Origin: an alpha proteobacterium SCGC AAA280-B11 | GTDB lineage: Bacteria; Pseudomonadota; Alphaproteobacteria; Pelagibacterales; Pelagibacteraceae | Reading direction: 5' to 3' | Length of the DNA: 34,478 nucleotides | NCBI GenBank assembly: GCA_000371745.1 | Contig: AQUH01000009.1 | Coordinates: 1 to 34,478 of the forward strand | In this document: positions 1 to 6,765 of the stretch, piece by piece | Layout: each line of letters opens with the position of its first letter | How positions within the stretch are numbered: position 1 is the stretch's first letter | Position numbers and translations under genes: made by a program | Notes under the pieces: model-generated | Databases searched by the model: none | What the model saw: only the letters and a program-made list of their open reading frames with translations | Told to the model about the DNA's origin: nothing

Positions 1-95
1 CTTCTACTTCCTAGAACAATCACAACTTTTTGTCCAATATTCGTATCTAACATTAAAGCAATGCAGCCTCCCGCAGCCCTAATGTAACCTGTTTT
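1..95. repeat. 95-base inverted repeat, left copy
   Basis: Bases 1-95 are the exact reverse complement of 4497-4591. Identity stops at base 96, where this copy has A (T when read on the minus strand) and the other has C. The repeat encodes the KTG region of the D,D-peptidase in both copies. Because it begins at the first base of the window and is perfect, it looks like an assembly overlap rather than a biological repeat. Confidence 0.95.
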
Positions 96-683
96 ACTAA
101 CAATAAACTTATGCTGTTGACCAATTAAAGGATTGGTATTTCTAAATGAGAACCAACTATTTTTTAATTTAATTTTAACCAAAGAGGTTTGAGATGCTTT
201 TACAATGAGTGGATAGTTTTTTGCAGCAAGCACCATCTTAATTAGATTCTTTGCCGTACTAACATTTTCTTCATTTAGCCCACTTGCATCAACAAATTGA
301 GTATCCATCATCCTTAATTTTTTTGCTTTAAGATTCATTGCTGCAATACAAGCATCGGTTCCGCCAGGATAGTTTTCACACAAAATATCAGCAGAGCGGT
401 TATTGGATTTAATTAAAGCAAGTTGCAAATGTTGGCGTCTTGTAAATTTTCCAATTTTTTCATCTAAGTTTTGATTTGCATCAAGTACCACCATTGCCGT
501 CATTAATTTTGTAATACTTGCAATACTGTGTAATTCATCGTGATTAACGGATTTTATAATTTTGCCGTTGCCATCTGCAACCAACCAAGATGTTGCTGTA
601 ATTTGTTTTGCTTTTTTAACAGCAAAACTTTCCCCGCAAAAAACAAAACTAAAGGCTAGAATAAGAAAAAGTACTTTTTTCAT
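1..683 (-). CDS. D-alanyl-D-alanine peptidase (PBP7/DacA-like), 3' part cut by window edge
   Basis: The start ATG at 683 opens a protein with an N-terminal signal peptide (about residues 1-21), which implies export to the periplasm. The penicillin-binding serine peptidase motifs are all visible: SxxK as S56-I-T-K59, SxN as S93-N-N95, and KTG beginning at residue 197. This family trims or cleaves peptidoglycan cross-links. The frame is still open at base 1. The missing end is present at 4497-4643 on the other strand: 196 codons from here plus 48 from there join in frame into a 244-residue protein, the size of a lone peptidase domain without the PBP5 C-terminal domain. Family assignment is firm. 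Carboxypeptidase versus endopeptidase activity cannot be decided. Confidence 0.9.
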   Translation of the reverse strand, partial: MKKVLFLILAFSFVFCGESFAVKKAKQITATSWLVADGNGKIIKSVNHDELHSIASITKLMTAMVVLDANQNLDEKIGKFTRRQHLQLALIKSNNRSADILCENYPGGTDACIAAMNLKAKKLRMMDTQFVDASGLNEENVSTAKNLIKMVLAAKNYPLIVKASQTSLVKIKLKNSWFSFRNTNPLIGQQHKFIVSKTGYIRAAGGCIALMLDTNIGQKVVIVLGSR

Positions 684-723
684 TTTATGCTCAATTATAT
701 TGATTTGTATTAATAAGAAGGGG

Positions 724-1368
724 TTATTTTATTCTTATCAGCAGAATAAAAACAAGGGCTGCTAAAAATTGTGCGATAATAAAAGGCATAACATCCGCGC
801 TTTGAATTCCTACAAACGTATCAGTAAAACTTCTTGCAATGGTTACCGCTGGATTTGCAAAGAAAGTTGAAGAGGTAAACCAGTAACCGCAGGTTACTGT
901 GAGTGCAACTAGCATTGGAATTTGTTTTTTGTCACTTTTGCCTCCAAAATAAATCACACTTAATAAAACTAAAGTAGAGATAAATTCACTAACGTAATAA
1001 TTAATTCCAGATCTTTCATGGGTTGAGACTTCAATAATAGGTAGCGCAAAAATAAAATGTATAACAAGCACTCCAGAAATTGCTCCAACTAGTTGGCAGA
1101 TAAAATATTTAATTAACTCATTAGTTTTTAATTTTTTATTAGACCATTCTAAAAAACTAACTAGAGGATTAAAGTGTGCTCCTGAAATAGGCATCAATAC
1201 TGAAATCAGAACAAACAAACCCGCACCCGTTGCAATACTGTTTCCAAGTAAAGCAATAGCATTATTATTTCTTGAAAGATTCTCACCCATAATTCCAGAG
1301 CCAGTAATGACCGCAAGTAACAAGGCAGTACCAATAAATTCACTAACTAATTTTTTATTCATTTTCAT
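724..1368 (-). CDS. MIP-family aquaporin, arsenic-operon type
   Basis: A 214-residue integral membrane channel with about six hydrophobic segments. The two pore half-helices carry N67-P68-L69 (a variant of the first NPA box) and N172-P173-A174, followed by R179 at the expected selectivity-filter position. It overlaps the end of the upstream arsenate reductase gene by 14 bases, so the two are translationally coupled. Linked aquaporins of this kind (AqpS in rhizobia) let arsenite leave the cell after arsenate reduction, standing in for an ArsB pump. The MIP family call is certain. The arsenite role is inferred from the neighbour; glycerol or water transport is the alternative. Confidence 0.9.
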   Translation of the reverse strand: MKMNKKLVSEFIGTALLLAVITGSGIMGENLSRNNNAIALLGNSIATGAGLFVLISVLMPISGAHFNPLVSFLEWSNKKLKTNELIKYFICQLVGAISGVLVIHFIFALPIIEVSTHERSGINYYVSEFISTLVLLSVIYFGGKSDKKQIPMLVALTVTCGYWFTSSTFFANPAVTIARSFTDTFVGIQSADVMPFIIAQFLAALVFILLIRIK

Positions 1369-2044
1369 AAATCTCTTTTAATTTAGTCTTTAATGTTGTT
1401 GCATCCAATGTATCTAAAGGAAGTTTTATCATTTTTTCAATTTTATTTTGAAGCTTTTCTTTCACTTCATCAAAGGAGGCGCGCATTTGATCCGGAGTTC
1501 CAGTCACTGCTGATGGGTCTCTAAATCCCCAATGCACTTGCACTGGATGACCTGGCCAAATAGGGCACATCTCTTTAGCAGCGCTATCACAGACCGTAAT
1601 GACAACATCCATCTTTGGCGAATTTGGTTTTGCATATTCATCCCAACTTTTTGAATAAAGTTTTTTAGTATCGTACCCTAATTCCTCTGCAATTTGTTTT
1701 GCAATGGGGTTTACCGAAGTTTTTGGAGTTGAGCCTGCGCTATAGCCTACAACTTTTCCTTTACCTAAAGTGGTTGTAAGGACTTCGCCTAGTACTGATC
1801 TTGCAGAATTATGAGTGCAGAGAAATAAAATATTAACGGGCTTCAATCTTTTTTTATAAAAGTGTCGGTATAAAAATCCAATTAAAATAGCGCCTGTGGC
1901 ACCACCCATAAAGAAGACATCGAACATATCTTCTAAATTCCATTTAGCGTGAACAACATATTTATAGATAGTTGTTGCAACCATTCCAATTCCAAAGCCT
2001 ATTAGATCTTCAGTCTGGTATTTAGAGAAAAATTTTTTAAACAT
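1355..2044 (-). CDS. arsC: Arsenate reductase (low-molecular-weight phosphatase type) with N-terminal membrane domain
   Basis: Residues 69-229 form a low-molecular-weight-phosphatase-type arsenate reductase. It has the P-loop C76-x5-R82, the resolving cysteines C153 and C161, and D177-P178 as general acid. Residues 1-66 are an extra hydrophobic region with two likely membrane helices (about 13-31 and 39-60), so the enzyme is probably anchored on the inner membrane with its catalytic domain in the cytoplasm. Soluble members of the family are about 130-150 residues, so this is a fusion. The downstream gene is the overlapping aquaporin. No ArsR is nearby. Reduction of arsenate to arsenite using thioredoxin-type electrons is inferred from the family. 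Confidence 0.88.
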   Translation of the reverse strand: MFKKFFSKYQTEDLIGFGIGMVATTIYKYVVHAKWNLEDMFDVFFMGGATGAILIGFLYRHFYKKRLKPVNILFLCTHNSARSVLGEVLTTTLGKGKVVGYSAGSTPKTSVNPIAKQIAEELGYDTKKLYSKSWDEYAKPNSPKMDVVITVCDSAAKEMCPIWPGHPVQVHWGFRDPSAVTGTPDQMRASFDEVKEKLQNKIEKMIKLPLDTLDATTLKTKLKEIYENE

Positions 2045-2051
2045 ACTTAAA

Positions 2052-2084
2052 TTAAAGTAGGCGAAATAAATTCGCCTACTTTAA
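2052..2084 (-). terminator. Perfect 14-bp stem-loop downstream of the secreted-repeat gene
   Basis: Arms at 2052-2065 and 2071-2084 pair without mismatch around a 5-base loop. The stem sits 12 bases after the end of the minus-strand gene at 2097-2474 and just before arsC. On the minus strand it is followed by a broken T-rich stretch (TTTAATTT). It is likely an intrinsic terminator or mRNA 3'-end stem separating the two genes. Confidence 0.65.
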
Positions 2085-2096
2085 ATATAATATAAA

Positions 2097-2474
2097 TTAT
2101 TTTTTGATGATGTGCCAAACGTTGTTCACGTTGTCACCAGTCTTCTCACCTTTTTTGGTATCTTTCACCCAGTAGTAAAGTGGTTTACCATCAAAAGCCC
2201 ACTGTTTTTTACCATCATCACGAGTGATAATTGTAAATTTATCAGCAGCTTTATCTTTATCCGTTGCAAAGTACGGAGGCCATTTATCAGCACACTCGCC
2301 GTTACAAACTGATTTACCACTTCCTTTTACATCTTTATCAAAAGTATAAAGCGTCATTTCTTTTGCACCTACTAAAATTCCATCATCGAATTTTGGTTTT
2401 GCAAAAAGATTAGACGTTAAGCTTAGAGAAAGGATGAAAAGAGAAATAACTAAGTTCTTAATTATTGTTTTCAT
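2097..2474 (-). CDS. Secreted-repeat (COG4315 / PF03640-like) periplasmic protein
   Basis: A 125-residue protein with a clear signal peptide (cleavage after about residue 25, LFA|KP). The mature part has the hallmarks of the 'secreted repeat of unknown function' family: a LYTFDKD segment, a CNGECADKWPP segment with two cysteines that could form a disulfide, and a second copy-like segment ending in PLYYWVKD. The biochemical role of the family is unknown. The gene is followed by a strong stem-loop, so it is probably transcribed alone. Confidence 0.8.
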   Translation of the reverse strand: MKTIIKNLVISLFILSLSLTSNLFAKPKFDDGILVGAKEMTLYTFDKDVKGSGKSVCNGECADKWPPYFATDKDKAADKFTIITRDDGKKQWAFDGKPLYYWVKDTKKGEKTGDNVNNVWHIIKK

Positions 2475-2758
2475 GTTTTCTTTAGTTGTTAATTGTTTAA
2501 ATTTTATACTTATTTACTGAAAAATAAATATTTGATTAATGCTGCAATCACTAACAAATATGCACAAATTAAAAATGAAATATAAGTTACATATCAAATC
2601 TAATTCAGAACTTTTCAGATACTGCCGTTCGCTTGTAATTAGCTAGGCTTAGTAATTATTTTTTTTAGTATAAATTTTATATCCAAATATTCAATACAAT
2701 CATTGGACTAAAAAAGTCCTACAGTTTCTATTATTTATATTCTTGGGGAGGAACAGAG
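2475..2758. other. 284-base intergenic region between divergent genes
   Basis: This A+T-rich spacer must hold the promoters of the leftward secreted-repeat gene and the rightward winged-helix gene. A short hairpin is visible at 2705-2719 (GGACT / AGTCC around AAAAA) in the leader of the rightward gene, and a strong Shine-Dalgarno (GGGGAGGA) at 2745-2752. No open frame or RNA gene was recognised. Confidence 0.5.
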
Positions 2759-3133
2759 TTGCCGTTAGATAAAGATTCAATTTCAGACATCAGTTCTTAT
2801 TTATTCGATGAGTTCTTAAAAAATTCAGAAAAGTATAAGATTGTTTCATATTTTAGAAGATCACCAGGCGGTAGCTTGCTGATGTTCAAGATTATGCATA
2901 ATTATTTTTTAAATGAAGATTTACATGTGGAAGAATTAATTAGAAAAGTTCCAATAAGTATTGCAAGTAGACTTTCTTTATTTACTTTAATTGATACTGC
3001 AGTTAAAAAAAATTTTTTAATTAAAGAAGGATCGACTGGAGACAAAAGAATGAAAAGCATTATTCCATCTGAATCCTTTATAAAGGAATACAAAGATTGG
3101 TTGCATAATTATATAAGTGGTATTACGCGCTAA
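2759..3133 (+). CDS. MarR-like winged-helix protein, paralogue 1 of 3
   Basis: A 124-residue protein starting at TTG. The start is supported by a GGGGAGGA ribosome binding site six bases upstream. The C-terminal half looks like the recognition helix and wing of MarR-type regulators: a short SR-containing helix, an LI-x-A-x-K-x-x-hydrophobic segment, then GDKR, then a basic strand ending in PS. Two other genes here (3221-3637 and 30843-31244) share the same plan, including SR, DKR/DHR and PS/PA in register. DNA binding is inferred from the fold pattern. Targets and ligand are unknown. Confidence 0.7.
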   Translation: MPLDKDSISDISSYLFDEFLKNSEKYKIVSYFRRSPGGSLLMFKIMHNYFLNEDLHVEELIRKVPISIASRLSLFTLIDTAVKKNFLIKEGSTGDKRMKSIIPSESFIKEYKDWLHNYISGITR

Positions 3134-3220
3134 TAAAATTCTAATAAATTCAACAATAATAGACCTGTAAAAAAAAAAAAACAGATTGCCATTCAATGTA
3201 TTTCTATTTAATATTTTTAT

Positions 3221-3637
3221 ATGGCTAACAAGATTGTAAAAATTAAAACTAAACTTGATCCATCAATACCGCTTGCAGAATTATACGTTAAGAACATATT
3301 TTTTACTTACATTGATGATAATTTTAAAGAAATTAATTATTGCAGAGCCGATCTGACAAGACATTTAATGTTACTTAAGGCCATGGAGTACGATCTTGGA
3401 AAAAGATTACTTCGATTTGAAGATTTAATAGATGCAATTCCACATAATGTTTGTTCTCGTTCTCATAAAGTGCATTGCATCAATGACTTATGCGAGAGAG
3501 AAATTTTTGAGAGAAGAGAAAATCCAAATGACAAACGTTCAACGATTATTGCACCATCAAAGAAAACAAGTGATCAGTATTTAAGACTGTATAATCTTTA
3601 TAAGACTACGATCCTACTATACGAATTTAAAAAGTAA
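3221..3637 (+). CDS. MarR-like winged-helix protein, paralogue 2 of 3
   Basis: A 138-residue protein with the same layout as its upstream neighbour: a helical N-terminal half, then VCSRSHKV (recognition helix), CINDLCEREIFERRENPNDKR (wing) and a terminal APS. It lies 87 bases after paralogue 1 in the same direction; that spacer holds a run of 13 A at 3169-3181. Its five cysteines are more than in the paralogues. A transcription regulator is the likeliest role, with moderate certainty. No close family name is recognised. Confidence 0.7.
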   Translation: MANKIVKIKTKLDPSIPLAELYVKNIFFTYIDDNFKEINYCRADLTRHLMLLKAMEYDLGKRLLRFEDLIDAIPHNVCSRSHKVHCINDLCEREIFERRENPNDKRSTIIAPSKKTSDQYLRLYNLYKTTILLYEFKK

Positions 3638-3679
3638 TTTTTTTATCTATAATTTATACACAAAAACTATTTATTTTTT

Positions 3680-3877
3680 TTATTTAAAAAACTTAAAAAG
3701 TAGCGAGACAATAATTGAGATCACAATGCAGGTTACAATTGGAAAATAAAAAGAATATTTTTCACCCTTCACACTAATATCCCCTGGTAATCGCCCTAAT
3801 GGAAGTTCTCTAACTACTGGCCAAAATAATCCAGCAAGTAAAACAACAATACCAAGAATGATTAAAATTTTTTGCAT
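3680..3877 (-). CDS. DUF2905 small membrane protein
   Basis: A 65-residue protein with two transmembrane segments (about 4-22 and 46-63) joined by the characteristic PLGRLPGDI loop of DUF2905. Function is unknown. It starts one base after the stop of the dehalogenase-like gene, so the two form an operon. Confidence 0.88.
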   Translation of the reverse strand: MQKILIILGIVVLLAGLFWPVVRELPLGRLPGDISVKGEKYSFYFPIVTCIVISIIVSLLFKFFK

Positions 3878-3878
3878 A

Positions 3879-4493
3879 TTATTTAATTAAGGATATTAGC
3901 TCAGAAAGTTTATTTATTTTATATTTAGCTTTGAAACTAAGTCGATCAAATGTTGTGTTATTCCTATTAACCCAAATTGCATTAAAACCATAAACTCCCC
4001 CACCAACTACATCCCAAGGATTTGAGCTTACAAAACAAACTTGTTTGGGTTTGCATTTATATTGTTTGGTGACTAATTCGTAAACTTTAGGGTGAGGTTT
4101 ATAAATTTTAACTTTTTCAACGGAAATAAGTTTATCAAATAAATTTTCACATTTTGCATTTTTAATTAGCGTTTTTAATAGCGATGGGCTGCCATTTGAG
4201 AGAATGCACGTCTTAATATTTTGTAATTTAAGCATTCTGATTGTTGCTTTTAAGTCAGAGTAGGGAGATAATACTTTATATAATGTTAGTAATTTAGATC
4301 TTACTTTTCTACTCACTTTAAAAGCCTCTAAAGTGTAATCTAAAGAATCTTCTGTGACCTTCCAAAAATCTTTATGTTTACCCATTAAACTTCTAAGCCA
4401 AGTGTATTCAAGTTGTTTTGTGCGCCACAGTGTTGAAAATTCAAACCATTTTTTACCCAATTGTTTTTTTAAAATTTTTGATGCGGAGTTCAC
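3879..4493 (-). CDS. Haloacid-dehalogenase-type HAD hydrolase, 5' end missing at a joint
   Basis: This is a HAD-superfamily protein of the L-2-haloacid dehalogenase type II branch. It retains motif II (LSNGS), motif III (a Lys in KIYKPHPK) and motif IV (SSNPWDVVGG). Motif I, with the nucleophilic aspartate (normally FDAYGTLFD just before the VNSA stretch), is absent. The sequence is recognisable only back to about CFDVNSA and then runs into antisense D,D-peptidase sequence at 4497. The GTG at 4493 is the first possible start but would give a catalytically dead protein. The gene is most likely intact in the real chromosome and cut here by a chimeric joint. Confidence 0.8.
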   Translation of the reverse strand: MNSASKILKKQLGKKWFEFSTLWRTKQLEYTWLRSLMGKHKDFWKVTEDSLDYTLEAFKVSRKVRSKLLTLYKVLSPYSDLKATIRMLKLQNIKTCILSNGSPSLLKTLIKNAKCENLFDKLISVEKVKIYKPHPKVYELVTKQYKCKPKQVCFVSSNPWDVVGGGVYGFNAIWVNRNNTTFDRLSFKAKYKINKLSELISLIK

Positions 4494-4496
4494 GTC

Positions 4497-4591
4497 AAAA
4501 CAGGTTACATTAGGGCTGCGGGAGGCTGCATTGCTTTAATGTTAGATACGAATATTGGACAAAAAGTTGTGATTGTTCTAGGAAGTAGAAG
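4497..4591. repeat. 95-base inverted repeat, right copy
   Basis: Exact reverse complement of 1-95. The left boundary (4496/4497) coincides with the point where the HAD gene loses its 5' end. The right boundary (4591) has no biological landmark and simply matches the first base of the window. Confidence 0.95.
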
Positions 4592-4643
4592 TACTCACAC
4601 TAGAATTCCAGAAGCTGTATTTATCGCAAGAGCTTACAAATAA
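4497..4643 (+). pseudogene. Detached 3' end of the D,D-peptidase gene
   Basis: The 48 codons from the KTG motif to the TAA at 4641-4643 complete the protein whose first 196 codons lie at 683-1 on the minus strand. There is no start codon or signal peptide of its own. The first 95 bases are identical to the window's left end. This is a fragment by position, not by decay: the reading frame is clean. Confidence 0.9.
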
Positions 4644-4646
4644 TTT

Positions 4647-4997
4647 TTATAAAAGCTCTATGCCAAAGGGTTTAATGGCTTTTGCAAAAATATAAAACAC
4701 CACCAAAGTAATAATCATGCTTAAAGAAAGCGTGACCCAAAAACCAAATCGTTTTAGCAAATAAGGAAATATTAAAAACATGGGTAGCGTGGGTAGTACA
4801 TACCAAAATGTATAATAAGCATGGTTTGCAATTTTTTCGCTTGATTGATTTTCAATGTAAAGCCAAGTTAAAGTAAGAACGGTTACCAAAGGTAGAGCTG
4901 CTATAAGTCCTCCCAAACGATCGCTTCTTTTTGCAATCTCAGAGATTAAAACAACCATCCCTGCGGTAATTAAATACTTAAAAATGATCCAATTCAT
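4647..4997 (-). CDS. DUF3147 membrane protein
   Basis: A 116-residue protein with four hydrophobic segments and the KYLITAGMVVLISEIAKRSDR start and GGLIAALPL stretch typical of DUF3147. Function is unknown. It is convergent with the D,D-peptidase 3' end, with a gap of three bases. Confidence 0.85.
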   Translation of the reverse strand: MNWIIFKYLITAGMVVLISEIAKRSDRLGGLIAALPLVTVLTLTWLYIENQSSEKIANHAYYTFWYVLPTLPMFLIFPYLLKRFGFWVTLSLSMIITLVVFYIFAKAIKPFGIELL

Positions 4998-5054
4998 TAT
5001 AAAAACAGATTACAAAATTTATATAACTAATATATAAAATTTTTTAAAATACAG

Positions 5055-6062
5055 ATGTCAAAAAATACTTATTTAGTCGTTGGTGGTGGTGGATTTATTG
5101 CAGGCCATCTTATTAAAAGATTATTAAATGAAGGCAATACTGTTATCGCAACAGATATTAAGCCTAAACAATTTTGGTTCCAAACTTTTGATGATGTGAA
5201 GTCCTATGCAGATATGGATATGAAAGATTATGACAACTGCCTAAAAGTGACTAAGGGTGTTGATTATATATTTAATATGGCGTGCAACATGGGCGGCATG
5301 GGCTTTATCGAAAATAATAAAGCTGAATGTATGTTATCGGTTTTAATTAATACTAATCTTTTAAGAGCTAGTTTAGAAAACAAAGTTAAAAAATATTTCT
5401 TCTCATCAAGCGCTTGTGTTTACAACGCTTCAAAACAGAAAAATGCTTTTATTGAAGGTTTAAAAGAAGAAGATGCTTATCCTGCAATGCCAGAAGATGG
5501 TTATGGTTGGGAAAAACTATTTAGTGAAAGAATGTGCAGACACTTCATGGAAGACTTTGGTCTTCAGGTAAGAGTGGCAAGGTACCATAATGTTTACGGA
5601 CCTATGGGAACTTATGATGGTGGAAGAGAAAAAGCGCCGGCTGCTATTTGTAGAAAAATTGCAAATGCAGTAATTAGTAAAAAAGACGAAATTGAAATTT
5701 GGGGCGATGGTGAACAAACAAGAACATTTTTATTTGTAGATGATTGTGTTGAGGGAACTTTAAGATTATTTAATTCAAATCATTCTGAACCAACTAATAT
5801 CGGTAGTGATGAACAAGTATCTATCAATCAAATGGCAGATATCATTGAAAAAATTTCAGGAGTTAAAAATTTAAAAAGAAAATATTTATTAGACAAACCA
5901 AAGGGTGTTCGAGGTAGATCAAGTGACAATACGAATGCAATTAAAGCTTTAAATTGGAAATATACTATATCTTTGAATGAGGGATTAACGAAGACTTATA
6001 GTTGGATTTTATCTGAATTAAAAAACGATAGATCAAATACAAATAAATTTTGTCGTTCTTAA
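5055..6062 (+). CDS. GDP-mannose 3,5-epimerase-like sugar-nucleotide epimerase
   Basis: A 335-residue extended short-chain dehydrogenase. The NAD-binding glycine loop is at residues 10-17. The segments NMACNMGGMGFI, SSSACVY, YGWEK, GGREKAPAA and QTRTF follow plant GDP-mannose 3,5-epimerase closely. C121, Y150, K154 and K193 have the same spacing (29 and 39 residues) as the plant catalytic C145, Y174, K178 and K217. That enzyme converts GDP-D-mannose to GDP-L-galactose or GDP-L-gulose by double epimerisation. In bacteria such enzymes usually serve surface glycans, and no other sugar-nucleotide gene lies beside it. The assignment is strong for family and good for reaction. Confidence 0.87.
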   Translation: MSKNTYLVVGGGGFIAGHLIKRLLNEGNTVIATDIKPKQFWFQTFDDVKSYADMDMKDYDNCLKVTKGVDYIFNMACNMGGMGFIENNKAECMLSVLINTNLLRASLENKVKKYFFSSSACVYNASKQKNAFIEGLKEEDAYPAMPEDGYGWEKLFSERMCRHFMEDFGLQVRVARYHNVYGPMGTYDGGREKAPAAICRKIANAVISKKDEIEIWGDGEQTRTFLFVDDCVEGTLRLFNSNHSEPTNIGSDEQVSINQMADIIEKISGVKNLKRKYLLDKPKGVRGRSSDNTNAIKALNWKYTISLNEGLTKTYSWILSELKNDRSNTNKFCRS

Positions 6063-6269
6063 TTATTTTTCAATTCCCCACTTAATATTTTGCCAGATTC
6101 TATCGTAAGTGTAGTAGCCTATGGAATAAAGAAAGTTTAAAGCAAGGGTTGGTCCAATAGCGTCAGACCAAGATTTTCCAACGAATACAAAAAAAAGATA
6201 AGAAGTAAATAATATCCAAACACGATAGATTGCAGTTTTAACGAAGGTTCTTTTTTTTGTAACTCGCAT
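6063..6269 (-). CDS. DUF2061 small membrane protein
   Basis: A 68-residue protein with two membrane segments and the DUF2061 signature (KTAIYRVW at the start, YTYDRIWQNIKWG at the end). Function is unknown. Its stop codon directly abuts the stop of the convergent epimerase gene. Confidence 0.85.
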   Translation of the reverse strand: MRVTKKRTFVKTAIYRVWILFTSYLFFVFVGKSWSDAIGPTLALNFLYSIGYYTYDRIWQNIKWGIEK

Positions 6270-6351
6270 AATATGCTTATTACAATAATTTTAGGCTATG
6301 CAGCAAATGCATTTATCGCAAATCAGCTTAAATATTTATGCTTTAGATATG

Positions 6352-6405
6352 CCTATAGCGTCATCTGAAAAGTGATCAATGTTTTTAAGATTTGTGCGCT
6401 ATAGG
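6352..6405. repeat. 9-bp inverted repeat with 36-base spacer
   Basis: CCTATAGCG at 6352-6360 is repeated inverted at 6397-6405. It lies in the 169-base spacer between two minus-strand genes. It could be a stem with a large loop or a pair of protein half-sites. Confidence 0.4.
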
Positions 6406-6412
6406 ATTTTCA

Positions 6413-6431
6413 TTTGTCATTATCTGACAAA
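6413..6431 (-). terminator. Short stem-loop after the small unknown gene
   Basis: TTTGTCA and TGACAAA pair perfectly around TTATC, starting eight bases after the end of the 64-residue gene on the minus strand. No clear T-run follows, so this is a weak terminator candidate. Confidence 0.4.
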
Positions 6432-6438
6432 TAAAACT

Positions 6439-6633
6439 CTAAATTTCTGACTTTGCTCTTATAATATGTCCTACTACTTTGCCGGCATTCTTGCCGTTTT
6501 TAATCATGTAACCTGTTGTACCGTTTCCATAAGTATCAACTGACTTCATATTACGATTTAAATTCTCGATATTTCTCTCTCTATTCTTACCTTCAAAATT
6601 CTTAGCGATTAAACCTTTTAATCCGTCTATCAT
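6439..6633 (-). CDS. Small basic protein of unknown function
   Basis: A 64-residue, lysine- and asparagine-rich soluble protein without membrane segments. No family is recognised. It is supported as a gene by an AGGAG ribosome binding site five bases before the ATG and by a good promoter (TTGACT, 16 bases, TATTAT) at 6695-6722 that is overlapped by a palindromic operator-like element. It ends GHIIRAKSEI after a glycine-rich stretch (GNGTTGYMIKNGKNAGK). It is divergent from chrA. A regulated small stress protein is a guess only. Confidence 0.65.
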   Translation of the reverse strand: MIDGLKGLIAKNFEGKNRERNIENLNRNMKSVDTYGNGTTGYMIKNGKNAGKVVGHIIRAKSEI

Positions 6634-6665
6634 TTTAGCTCCTATTTACTGTGTTAATTAATAGC

Positions 6666-6695
6666 TATGCATAAATTGCAAAGCAGTTATGCATA
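6666..6695. promoter_or_regulatory. Paired TATGCATA palindromes, candidate operator
   Basis: TATGCATAA at 6666-6674 is mirrored by TTATGCATA at 6687-6695, so each half is itself the palindrome TATGCATA and the centres are 22 bases apart, about two helical turns. The right half touches the -10 of the leftward promoter and overlaps a rightward TATAAT at 6694-6699. A dimer-of-dimers repressor site controlling both divergent genes is the natural reading. Confidence 0.55.
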
Positions 6696-6722
6696 TAATA
6701 GAGATATATGCGTTTAAGTCAA
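6695..6722 (-). promoter_or_regulatory. Sigma-70-type promoter for the small unknown gene
   Basis: On the minus strand, TTGACT (6717-6722) and TATTAT (6695-6700) are separated by 16 bases. Transcription would start near 6688, giving a leader of about 55 bases with the AGGAG site. Confidence 0.6.
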
Positions 6723-6765
6723 TGCTTAATTATTTGCCTAAAGAAACAACATTAACTAAGGGTAA

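Noticed and set aside
2112-2312. Open frame antisense to the secreted-repeat gene
   Set aside because: It is a shadow of a gene with clear family motifs and a signal peptide on the other strand. Several similar antisense frames (for example 17343-17684 and 18530-18814) were rejected for the same reason.
3169-3181. Run of 13 A between the two winged-helix genes, as a terminator
   Set aside because: No stem precedes it on either strand. It is only a homopolymer in an A+T-rich spacer.
1-4591. Phase-variable invertible segment controlled by the 95-base repeat
   Set aside because: No recombinase gene is near, the HAD gene is broken in both orientations, and the repeat starts exactly at window base 1. 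An amplification or assembly artefact explains all of this more simply.
6273-6368. 31-codon frame starting MLITIILGYAANAF in the spacer after the DUF2061 gene
   Set aside because: Hydrophobic but very short, with no ribosome binding site, and it runs into the inverted repeat. Not enough to call a gene.
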